This document shows, one piece after another, positions 13,078 through 20,553 of a DNA stretch of 31,339 nt (position 1 is its first letter; each line of letters begins with the position of its first letter). The notes beneath the pieces were generated by a model, which was not told where the DNA came from, did no database searches, and saw only the letters and a program-made list of their open reading frames with translations. Origin of the DNA: a virus; the IMG/VR virus record IMGVR_UViG_3300044302_000022, positions 1-31,339 of that record; one strand, 5' to 3'. The translations under genes were made by a program, and so were the position numbers.

Positions 13078-14574
13078 ATGGCATCTTCATTTACAACAAA
13101 TTTTGGCATTGAAAAGATTGGCTCTGGTGAGCAGTCCGGTGCCTGGGGAACGACCACTAACCACAATTTAGACCTTTTAGATCGCATAGCGTCATTCAAG
13201 GCTGTTGGACTATCCAGCACTACGCACACGTTAACGGTTCGAGAGGCATCCCCTGGTGCAGGCACCGAGAACCTTCAAGACGGTATGTTTCGTGTTATCA
13301 AGTTTACGGGCGCACTTGGGGCTAACAATACGGTCACCGTGGCACCTAATACGACAACGGCATATTTTATCTTTATCAACGCGACGACGGACTCTGGTTC
13401 TAGTGGGCCGTACTCTGTGATCATATCGCAAGGGACGGGTGCCAACATCACCATTCCTAACGGTCATACGGCTGTTGTGTTTTGCGATGGCGCAGGATCT
13501 GGCGCGGCTGTTGTGGACGCCTTTGCAAGTCTCTACGTGTCGGATGCTCTACGGATAGGTGACGGTACTGCGGAAGACACGAAGATCGTTTTCGATGGCA
13601 ACGCACAGGACTATTACATTGGCCTGGATGACTCCGCAGACGACCTCGTCATAGGATTGGGGTCTGCGGTAGGCACAACGCCAGCCGTATCCATAGATGA
13701 AAACCAAGCCGTGGTGTTTCCAGCGGCGGCGGTAACCATAGGTGACGGCACTGCGGAAGACACAAAACTTGTTTATAACGGCAACGCAAAAGACTTCTAT
13801 GTGGGCTTAGACGATAGCGCCGACAAATTGGTGGTTGGCGTGGGCTCTACCGTTGGAACGAACAGTGTCATGACGATAGATGATGATGCTGTTACGATTG
13901 GCGATGGCGCGGCGGCGGATACCAAACTTGTTTTCGATGGCAACGCTCAAGATTACTACATAGGGCTGGATGATTCGGCGGATGACCTTGTTATAGGTCT
14001 TGGATCTACGGTTGGCACCACACCGGCAATCTCAATTGATGAGAACCAAGCCGTAGTGTTCCCAGCCGCTGCCGTCACCGTTGGGGATGGGACCGCCGAA
14101 GACACAAAGTTTGTTTTTGATGGGAATGCTCAAGACTTCTACATAGGCTTGGACGACTCGGCAGACGATCTTGTCTTCGGTCAAGGGTCAACGGTTGGCA
14201 GCAATGTAGCCTTCGCGATTGACGAGGATCAAGTAACACAGTTCAGTCATGCGGCGGTGGGTTCTACACAGACGGCGAACGCTACGGGAAGCACCACTCT
14301 TGACTTTCAGACCTACCAGAACTTCGTTTTGACGTTTACTGGCAACGTGACGCTTGCCAACCCATCAACTGAAGCAGTTGGTCAGTCTGGGTTTATTACC
14401 ATTATTCAAGACGGCACAGGAAGCAGAACGCTTGCTCTTGGCACCGATTACGAAACAGCGGGAGGATCGGGACTGACAATATCGACGGCGGCGTCAGCAG
14501 TTGATGTCGTGCCGTATGTAGTTAAAGCAAGCGGGTCCATTCAGTTGGGTGCCGCGCAGTTGGCGTTCGCATAA
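13078..14574 (+). CDS. Tail fibre with four GDGTAEDTK repeats
   Basis: A 498-residue protein. The N-terminus (FTTNFGIEKIGSGEQSGAWG, TTTNHNLDLLDR) is a common fibre attachment signature. About residues 50-160 are a beta domain. About 158-394 contain four repeats of GDGTAEDTK.VFDGNAQDYYIGLDDSADDLV, likely each a layer of a trimeric fibre shaft. The C-terminal about 100 residues (TLDFQTYQNFVLTFTGNVTL, GQSGFITIIQDGTGSRTLAL) form a conserved end domain I recall from many phage fibres. The Asp/Gly-rich repeats could bind calcium, which is inference. The next gene starts in a TAATG overlap. Confidence 0.8.
   Translation: MASSFTTNFGIEKIGSGEQSGAWGTTTNHNLDLLDRIASFKAVGLSSTTHTLTVREASPGAGTENLQDGMFRVIKFTGALGANNTVTVAPNTTTAYFIFINATTDSGSSGPYSVIISQGTGANITIPNGHTAVVFCDGAGSGAAVVDAFASLYVSDALRIGDGTAEDTKIVFDGNAQDYYIGLDDSADDLVIGLGSAVGTTPAVSIDENQAVVFPAAAVTIGDGTAEDTKLVYNGNAKDFYVGLDDSADKLVVGVGSTVGTNSVMTIDDDAVTIGDGAAADTKLVFDGNAQDYYIGLDDSADDLVIGLGSTVGTTPAISIDENQAVVFPAAAVTVGDGTAEDTKFVFDGNAQDFYIGLDDSADDLVFGQGSTVGSNVAFAIDEDQVTQFSHAAVGSTQTANATGSTTLDFQTYQNFVLTFTGNVTLANPSTEAVGQSGFITIIQDGTGSRTLALGTDYETAGGSGLTISTAASAVDVVPYVVKASGSIQLGAAQLAFA
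13552..14257 (+). repeat. Four fibre-shaft repeats (61, 53, 61 residue spacing)
   Basis: The GDG codon of each repeat begins at 13558, 13741, 13900 and 14083. Repeat 2 is eight residues shorter, lacking the QAVVFPAA segment. Repeats 1 and 3 are nearly identical in protein but differ at many synonymous positions in DNA. Confidence 0.8.
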
Positions 14575-17030
14575 TGCCGATTTGGTCACCAGCCATGATC
14601 TTTGGTTCTGCGACATCTGGGTATGTCGTTGAGAACTCTCTCTGGTTCGATGGTTCTGCTGACTATTTAACTAAAACATTTGGTAGCACGGGTACTAGTC
14701 GAACAGTGTACACTGTTTCTTTTTGGGCTAGACAAAATACGGCAAGCCCTACTGGTGGTAACAACTGGGTAATTGATGTTGGTGCAAGTGGTGGTAATTC
14801 AGAAGGTGTTCGGTATACAGGCAGTGGAGAAGGATCACTATACATACAAGCTACTGATGGTACGGAAGCTCTAAATACTGGGGATGCTGCGAGATTTAGA
14901 GACTTAACTGCATGGCAACATGTGGTTTGGGCGCGTAATACAGGGAACGCTGATGGAAACAAGAATAAACTCTATGTCAACGGAGTGCGTATTACGTCAT
15001 TTGATAGTTCTTATGGAACTAGAGGGCAGAACCTGACATCAAACGGAAATTTTGGTGGGACAGACCCTTATAGCATTGGACGCGATGCGTATGGTGGAAC
15101 TGTTTACTATAACGGATACCTAGCCGAATTTGCTGTAATAGATGGCACGGAGTATGCGGCGAGTGATTTTGGAGAGTTTGACGACAACGGTGTATGGATT
15201 CCAAAAGACCCTTCTGGATTGACCTACGGCGACAATGGTTTTCTGCTTCAGTTCAAGCAAACCGGCAGTGGTCAAGACTCAAGCGGTATTGGCGCGGACA
15301 CCTCTGGAAAAGACAACCATTTTGCGGTTGGCGGGGGGTCTATACAAACTAACCAAGTCACCGACACATGCACTGATGATGCTAATAATAATGTTGGAAA
15401 TTACGCAACATTCAATCCGCATGATCGTCATGGTTCTACAACGCTTGCTGATGGCAACCTACATGCAAACGGAACGACCACTCATGAAGCGCAAATTCGC
15501 ACAACGATTGCGTTAACCGGGAAAAAATATTGGGAAATAGAGGCCGACACGTTAAATGCAGATGCAGCGTTTATTGGGATCCTGAAAACGAACACTGACA
15601 TTACAACGATGAACAACCATTCACTGGGAACCACGGCTGACGGGTATTCGATAAATTGTTCAACAGGATCGAATAATGGTAAACTTTTTAATAACAACAC
15701 AAATGGAACCGATCTTGGAACTATTGCAAATGGGGACGTTATCAGTGTCGCTTTTGATGCCGATACTCGAAAATTGTTTTTCGGGAAAAACGGTTCCTGG
15801 TTAGGTTCGGCTGATCCAGCGAACGGAACTAATCCAGCTTATACAGCAAGCGTTGGAACGTATACGGCGGCTGTTAGCGTTTACACAACGTCATCCTTAT
15901 TCAAAGCAAACTTCGGCCAAACCGCATTTTCCTACACTGTCCCAACTGGTTTTGATGCAGGAATAAACACCGCCAATCTCCCGGCTCCGACTGTGACAAA
16001 CCCATCCGACTTTTTCAAAACTGTTCTGTACACGGGGAATGGTGGCGACAAATCTGTTACTGGCGTTGGATTTCAACCCGATTTTGTTTGGATAAAATGT
16101 CGTTCGGTAGCTACAAACTGGAATGTGGTAGACGTTGTTCGTGGTGCCGATGCTATGTTGAGAATGGCAAGTAGTACCAACACAGAACAAAGTGGTGCAA
16201 ACCAAGAATTTGAGAGTTTTGATGCTGATGGGTTTACGGTAACTCACCACGGTGGCGTTGTTGAAGAACTAAATAGAAGCAGTGCAACTTACGTTGCGTA
16301 TTGCATGAAAGCTGGTGGGGCGGCTTCAAGTAATGGTAACGGCAGCATTACAAGTCAAGTAAGCGCAGCATCTCATGGTGGATTTAGCATTATTACATAT
16401 ACTGGCGATGGGAACGCTGGAGCTACAATAGGTCATGGCCTTAGTCAAGCTGCGGAGTTTCAAATTTTTAAACGGCGAACTCCTGCTCAAGATTACCACG
16501 TTGGTACAAACATAACAGGATCAATTACTGGTTATGAATTTAATAACGCCACTGCAAGTGTTACTGCGGCGGTTACTGCATTTAATGCAACCACTACAGC
16601 GTTGGATAGTCAGGGCGTTGTTAATGATGAAGATGATACTTATGTAAGTTATGCTTTTGCTAGGACACCGGGTCTGATTGGTATTGGCTCATATACAGGA
16701 AATAACTCTGCTGATGGTCCATATATAGTTATTGATGACGGGGCATCTGGTTTCAGACCGGCTTGGGTAATGATAAAAAGAATTGGGTCTACAGGAAATT
16801 GGGTTATTCGTGATGCGGTAAGAAACCCATATAACCCTGTAAACTTAGAACTTTATGCTAATGCGACTGATGCAGATTATACAGAAGACCCTGGCTTAGA
16901 TTTTACTGCGAATGGTTTTAAACTTAGAGATACGGCGGGAGCAATCAATGCTTCTGACAGCTACATCTATCTAGCATTTGCCGAGAATCCATTTGGTGGC
17001 GACGGTGTAGCGCAAGCGAAGGCACGGTAA
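14574..17030 (+). CDS. Receptor-binding candidate: LamG-like, SPRY-like and DUF7483-like domains
   Basis: An 818-residue protein. Residues about 20-205 look like a concanavalin/LamG lectin domain: SLWFDGSADYLTKTF, YTVSFWARQ, WQHVVWARN, NKLYVNGVRI, YNGYLAEFAVIDG. About 312-457 resemble SPRY: KKYWEIEAD, FIGILKT, GYSIN, DVISVAFDADTRKLFFGKNG. Three related C-terminal units follow (about 482-580, 603-690, 700-812), each with a YTGN/YTGDG start and a PDFVWIK or PAWVMIKR strand, as in DUF7483. Together these suggest a large cell-surface-binding appendage. The gene is clearly AT-richer than the fibre gene before it, a sign of module exchange. The start is TAATG-coupled. Binding target is unknown. Confidence 0.8.
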   Translation: MPIWSPAMIFGSATSGYVVENSLWFDGSADYLTKTFGSTGTSRTVYTVSFWARQNTASPTGGNNWVIDVGASGGNSEGVRYTGSGEGSLYIQATDGTEALNTGDAARFRDLTAWQHVVWARNTGNADGNKNKLYVNGVRITSFDSSYGTRGQNLTSNGNFGGTDPYSIGRDAYGGTVYYNGYLAEFAVIDGTEYAASDFGEFDDNGVWIPKDPSGLTYGDNGFLLQFKQTGSGQDSSGIGADTSGKDNHFAVGGGSIQTNQVTDTCTDDANNNVGNYATFNPHDRHGSTTLADGNLHANGTTTHEAQIRTTIALTGKKYWEIEADTLNADAAFIGILKTNTDITTMNNHSLGTTADGYSINCSTGSNNGKLFNNNTNGTDLGTIANGDVISVAFDADTRKLFFGKNGSWLGSADPANGTNPAYTASVGTYTAAVSVYTTSSLFKANFGQTAFSYTVPTGFDAGINTANLPAPTVTNPSDFFKTVLYTGNGGDKSVTGVGFQPDFVWIKCRSVATNWNVVDVVRGADAMLRMASSTNTEQSGANQEFESFDADGFTVTHHGGVVEELNRSSATYVAYCMKAGGAASSNGNGSITSQVSAASHGGFSIITYTGDGNAGATIGHGLSQAAEFQIFKRRTPAQDYHVGTNITGSITGYEFNNATASVTAAVTAFNATTTALDSQGVVNDEDDTYVSYAFARTPGLIGIGSYTGNNSADGPYIVIDDGASGFRPAWVMIKRIGSTGNWVIRDAVRNPYNPVNLELYANATDADYTEDPGLDFTANGFKLRDTAGAINASDSYIYLAFAENPFGGDGVAQAKAR

Positions 17031-17036
17031 TAAAAC

Positions 17037-17153
17037 ATGGCCCAAAAAGTGACGACCAAGGTAGAGAGAAAGATAATCCGCCGTAGAAGCAAGCCTGTTC
17101 ATCTTCGGCACCGAAAGAAACTGGGTCCAAAGTCGCATATGCGCGTAAGATAG
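17037..17153 (+). CDS. Very small basic protein
   Basis: A 38-residue frame with many Lys/Arg/His residues (VERKIIRRRSKPVHLRHRKK) and a C-terminal LGPKSHMRVR. It fills the gap between the receptor-binding gene and the next gene, starting six bases after the stop, without a clear ribosome site, so it may depend on coupling. Strong charge bias and exact fit into the gap favour a real gene. No family is recognised with confidence. It is another member of the basic small proteins seen at 3333-4966. Confidence 0.5.
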   Translation: MAQKVTTKVERKIIRRRSKPVHLRHRKKLGPKSHMRVR

Positions 17154-17167
17154 ATCGGAGAAGGAAA

Positions 17168-17749
17168 ATGACCACAGTATACAAGGTTAATGGTCAAACA
17201 ATCAGACCGGGTCGCGCATGGAAAGATGCGAACGGCACCCTACAGCCTAAGAACTGGCAAATTTGGTCTGAGGACGAGAAAAAGGCAGCGGGTATCTCTG
17301 AGGTTGTAATGCAGCCGTTTCCTGATGAGAGGCTTTATTGGTCATCCCATAATGACGATGGAACCGTTGCCTCAACAGCTAAGTCATTAACGGATGTGAA
17401 TGAAGTCGATAAGGACGGAAAAGCTATTCTTGATAGCGACGGCAACCAGCTTGTAACGCTTGGAGTCAAAAGCAACCTTAAGAATGAGGTAAAAAGTCAA
17501 CAGGCATCCCTCCTCGCTCAAACCGATTGGGCCATAGTGCGGAAGGCCGATAAAGGCACTGCTGTACCATCTAACATTCAAACATGGCGAGACGCCATTC
17601 GCACCAAGGCAACAGAGATGGAAACGGCTATTGATAACGCTGCGGACACCGATGCGGTTGAGGCGCTGTTCCTCAAATGGACGACGGACAGTGATGGCAA
17701 GACCACCAAATCTGGTATTTTGTATGAGTGGCCTGAACTCGGATCGTAA
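17168..17749 (+). CDS. Fibre-associated protein, possible fibre assembly chaperone
   Basis: A 193-residue protein. The N-terminal part (VYKVNGQTIRPGRAWKDANG, TLQPKNWQIWSEDEKKAAGI) and the C-terminal helix (SLLAQTDWAIVRKADKGTAVP, then WRDAIRTKATEMETAID) match the layout of tail-fibre assembly or DUF4376-type proteins: a small beta part with Trp-rich strands and a C-terminal LLA.TDW....D helix. These often follow fibre genes and assist folding or attachment. Position after the receptor-binding gene agrees. It ends SGILYEWPELGS, two bases before the next gene. Confidence 0.65.
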   Translation: MTTVYKVNGQTIRPGRAWKDANGTLQPKNWQIWSEDEKKAAGISEVVMQPFPDERLYWSSHNDDGTVASTAKSLTDVNEVDKDGKAILDSDGNQLVTLGVKSNLKNEVKSQQASLLAQTDWAIVRKADKGTAVPSNIQTWRDAIRTKATEMETAIDNAADTDAVEALFLKWTTDSDGKTTKSGILYEWPELGS

Positions 17750-17751
17750 CT

Positions 17752-20037
17752 ATGCCGTTAACCAAAGTCGCATTTAACCCTGGAGTTAATAAAGAATCCA
17801 CCTCCTACGCGGCGGAGAACGGATGGTTTGACTCTAATCTTATCCGTTTTCGCAAGGGACGAGCGGAGAAGATGGGGGGCTGGAGTAAAATAAGCTCAAA
17901 TTCTGTGCAAGGAACTACTAGGTCTCTTCACGTATTTTCTGCCTTAGATGCTTCTAAGTTAATGGGCGTTGGCACCGAAGAAAAGTTCTATATTGAAGAG
18001 GGCGGAACGTTTAACGACATAACGCCTCTAAGACGGACCCAAACTCTGGGCTCAAACCCTATTACAACAGGATCTTCCGGAAGTGCCGTAATCACGTTTA
18101 CGGACGTTAACCATGGAGCGCGGACCGGTGATTTCGTTACAATATCCGGAGCGACGACAACGGATGGCGTGACTGCGGCTCAGATAAACCTTGAGTTTGA
18201 AATTACGGTCATTAATTCAAACACCTTTACCGTGACTACGACGGGAAGCGCGTCTTCTGGAAGCACCGCAGGAGGAGGTTCCGCTGTTGTTGCGGCCTAT
18301 CAAATCAGCGCGGGTCTCGGGGTAGTTGTTCCAGGAACTGGGTGGGGAGCCGGTTTGTGGGGGGGCTATAGCAGTTCTTTCTCTGAGACAACGCTTGATG
18401 GCGCGATTAACAACTCAGTCACGTCTTTAGCCCTGACATCCGCGTCAGACTTTGAGGCTGTGTCTACTACGTTGTCGGCCAACATAACGGACGTTAGTAC
18501 GTCAATACCCCTATCGAATTCGTCGTCGTTTGCTTCCAAAGGGACTATTCTAGTCGGTAGTGAGAAAATTGAGTACGGTAACAATAATTCTAATGTTCTT
18601 TCCGATCTTACACGGGGCGCAGATGGGACGACTGCGGCAGCGGCTAGTAGTGGTGCGAGTGTAACCTTTGTCGGGATTATGCTGATAGACGACGAACTCA
18701 TTCAATACACTGGCAAAAGCACTAACACCATAGACGCGGGCGTGGTTAGAGGAGTTCGTGGCACAACGGCAGCGGCTCATGATGATGACGTTGCGGTTAA
18801 AGAAGCAAACGCTTTTGTAGGCTGGGGAGAGGCTGCAAACATAACTACCTCCGCTGGTTCCAACATTCGCCTTTGGTCTCAAGACAATTGGGGCGAAGAC
18901 CTCACCTTTAACGCTTTCGATGGAACGCCGTATTATTGGGATAAAACATTGGGTCTAACAGCTAGGGCCGTTTCTCTGGCGGATTCTTCGGGTGCCGTTA
19001 GTGCGCCTACAGTAGTGCGGCGTATGATGCTTTCAGGATCCGATAGGCATCTGGTATGTTTTGGGGCTAATCCGATAGGCGATACGAACCAGGACCTGTT
19101 GATGGTCCGGTGGAGTGATCAGGAAAATCCTTTTGACTGGTTTCCTACTGCAACAAACACAGCAGGTTCTCAAAGAATATCTTCTGGGTCTGAGATACTT
19201 ACCGCGCACAGAACCCGCCAGGAGGTACTGATTTGGACGGATGCCTCTTTACATGCGATGCGTTTTACGGGACCTCCGTACACGTTTACGTTTAGTCTTC
19301 TTGCCGACAACATTTCTATTATAGGTCCGAATGCCGCCGTTGCCTCTGGGGACCGTGCTTTCTGGATGGGGCGCAATAATTTCTATGCATATAGCGGACG
19401 TACTCAGGTCATACCATGCACGGTTCTGGAACACGTATTTTCTGATATAAATTTGGCTCAAGACTTTAAGTTTTTTGCCGCTTCCAACAAGCTTTTCGAT
19501 GAGATTTTTTGGTTCTATGCATCCGCTAGTTCAGACGAGATAGACCGATACGTTAAGTTTAATCACGTAGAGGGCGCGTGGGACATTGGAACGTTGGTAC
19601 GAACGGCGTGGGTAGATTCTGGAGCGCACGATAATCCAAGAGCCGGGGGCGCTTCTGGGGGGACTCAGTACATATACAACCACGAAAGCGGTCAGAACGA
19701 CGACGGCAGCGCAATGTCCTGTTTTATTGAATCCACTGATTTTGATCTTGGTGATGGTGAGCAGTTTATGTTTGTAGACAAGCTCATCCCGGATCTTCGC
19801 ATTAATGATACCAGCAGCGACAGTTCTGGTTCTGTAAACTACTTGGTAAAAACGCGGGACTTTCCCTTAGATTCTTTACAGACGCAATCTACAAGTAATG
19901 TTACAAACAGTACGCAACAGTCTTTTATTAGAGCCAGAGGGCGGCAAGCCGTGGTCCGTGTAGAGAGTTCCTCGCTGGATATAAACTGGACGCTGGGTGA
20001 TCTACGTATGAACATCCGTCCGGACGGGAGGCGCTGA
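17752..20037 (+). CDS. Tail stopper / DNA-stabilisation protein with inserted beta modules
   Basis: A 761-residue protein. It begins MPLTKVAFNPGVNKESTSYA with ENGWFDSNLIRFRKGRAEKMG, YIEEGGTFNDITPLR, and from about residue 370 carries a beta-rich body (NIRLWSQDNWGEDLTFN, RMMLSGSDRHLVCFGANP, WSDQENPFDWFP, NNFYAYSGRTQVIPCTVLEH) that I recall from podovirus tubular-B / P22 gp10-like proteins, probably a propeller closing the tail tube. Inserted are an FCCH-like module (about 108-183) and a GAIN..VTSL...LIGSE.I.Y...TRG..GTTAA module that appears nested: half unit 214-237, full unit 239-307, other half 308-350. Its stop overlaps the next start (TGATG). Confidence 0.75.
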   Translation: MPLTKVAFNPGVNKESTSYAAENGWFDSNLIRFRKGRAEKMGGWSKISSNSVQGTTRSLHVFSALDASKLMGVGTEEKFYIEEGGTFNDITPLRRTQTLGSNPITTGSSGSAVITFTDVNHGARTGDFVTISGATTTDGVTAAQINLEFEITVINSNTFTVTTTGSASSGSTAGGGSAVVAAYQISAGLGVVVPGTGWGAGLWGGYSSSFSETTLDGAINNSVTSLALTSASDFEAVSTTLSANITDVSTSIPLSNSSSFASKGTILVGSEKIEYGNNNSNVLSDLTRGADGTTAAAASSGASVTFVGIMLIDDELIQYTGKSTNTIDAGVVRGVRGTTAAAHDDDVAVKEANAFVGWGEAANITTSAGSNIRLWSQDNWGEDLTFNAFDGTPYYWDKTLGLTARAVSLADSSGAVSAPTVVRRMMLSGSDRHLVCFGANPIGDTNQDLLMVRWSDQENPFDWFPTATNTAGSQRISSGSEILTAHRTRQEVLIWTDASLHAMRFTGPPYTFTFSLLADNISIIGPNAAVASGDRAFWMGRNNFYAYSGRTQVIPCTVLEHVFSDINLAQDFKFFAASNKLFDEIFWFYASASSDEIDRYVKFNHVEGAWDIGTLVRTAWVDSGAHDNPRAGGASGGTQYIYNHESGQNDDGSAMSCFIESTDFDLGDGEQFMFVDKLIPDLRINDTSSDSSGSVNYLVKTRDFPLDSLQTQSTSNVTNSTQQSFIRARGRQAVVRVESSSLDINWTLGDLRMNIRPDGRR
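18391..18804 (+). repeat. Nested beta-module repeat in tail stopper gene
   Basis: An N-half (TLDGAINNSVTSLALTSASD) is followed by a full unit (TLSANITDVSTSIPLSNSSS to TRGADGTTAAAASSGASV) and then a C-half (IMLIDDELIQYTGKS to VRGTTAAAHDDDVAV). The order is N-NC-C rather than NC-NC. Confidence 0.65.
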
Positions 20038-20204
20038 TGGTAAAGTTGTTGGACCATTCGATGCCCACTCCACCGGAAGAATATGACACAGAGGCCTTCA
20101 CGCGAATACTCCGCGACATAGAGATGGCTTTAACAAAGCTAGAGTTTCCTGCGGTAGTGAGCGGCGACGACGAAACACAAAGCATGTTATGGTTCGGTGA
20201 GTAA
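20037..20204 (+). CDS. Small acidic protein
   Basis: A 55-residue protein linked by TGATG to the upstream stop and by TAATG to the next start, which strongly supports translation. Sequence features: a Pro-rich start (HSMPTPPEEYDTEAF), a helix (TRILRDIEMALTKLEF), and an acidic end (SGDDETQSMLWFGE). No family recognised. Small acidic helical proteins in tail operons are often assembly factors, but that is only a guess. Confidence 0.6.
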   Translation: MVKLLDHSMPTPPEEYDTEAFTRILRDIEMALTKLEFPAVVSGDDETQSMLWFGE

Positions 20205-20551
20205 TGGGCGTAGCGTACAAAAACGCGGCAAGTTTGGTTGGCTCTACAGGGGACGTTACCGTGTACACCTGTCCTGCTACACAGACGGATCCTACCGTTG
20301 TGACACAGGCCATCGTGCGGAACATAAATTTGTATAACAGCCATTCTGGCACTATAGTGATATACCCGAAGATAACCGACAGTTCCGCGTCTACGACTGT
20401 TACTCTAAATAAGATAAGTCTCGGAACTCTCGCACAAACGTCACTTGAAGGTCCCTTTAACTTAGAGTCCGGTGATGCACTCATTTTAAACTGCGATACG
20501 GCGTCGAAGATATTCCTCTTCGCGAGTATCCTAGAACTACGGTACTCATAG
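20204..20551 (+). CDS. Small beta-sandwich virion protein
   Basis: A 115-residue protein beginning MGVAYKNAASLVGSTGDVTV, with AIVRNINLYNSHSGTIVIYP, LEGPFNLESGDALILNCDTA and C-terminal FLFASILELRYS. The pattern of alternating hydrophobic strands and the FLFASILEL ending are ones I recall from a common marine-phage structural gene near tail genes. The GPF.L..GD.L segment resembles jelly-roll-like proteins. It may be a tail or neck decoration. TAATG couples it to the previous gene. Confidence 0.65.
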   Translation: MGVAYKNAASLVGSTGDVTVYTCPATQTDPTVVTQAIVRNINLYNSHSGTIVIYPKITDSSASTTVTLNKISLGTLAQTSLEGPFNLESGDALILNCDTASKIFLFASILELRYS

Positions 20552-20553
20552 CT

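Noticed and set aside
12521-13090. Long antisense frame (189 codons) across the repeat protein
   Set aside because: It mirrors the repeats of the sense gene (LAADTPVTL units), has no ribosome site and overlaps a well-supported gene completely.
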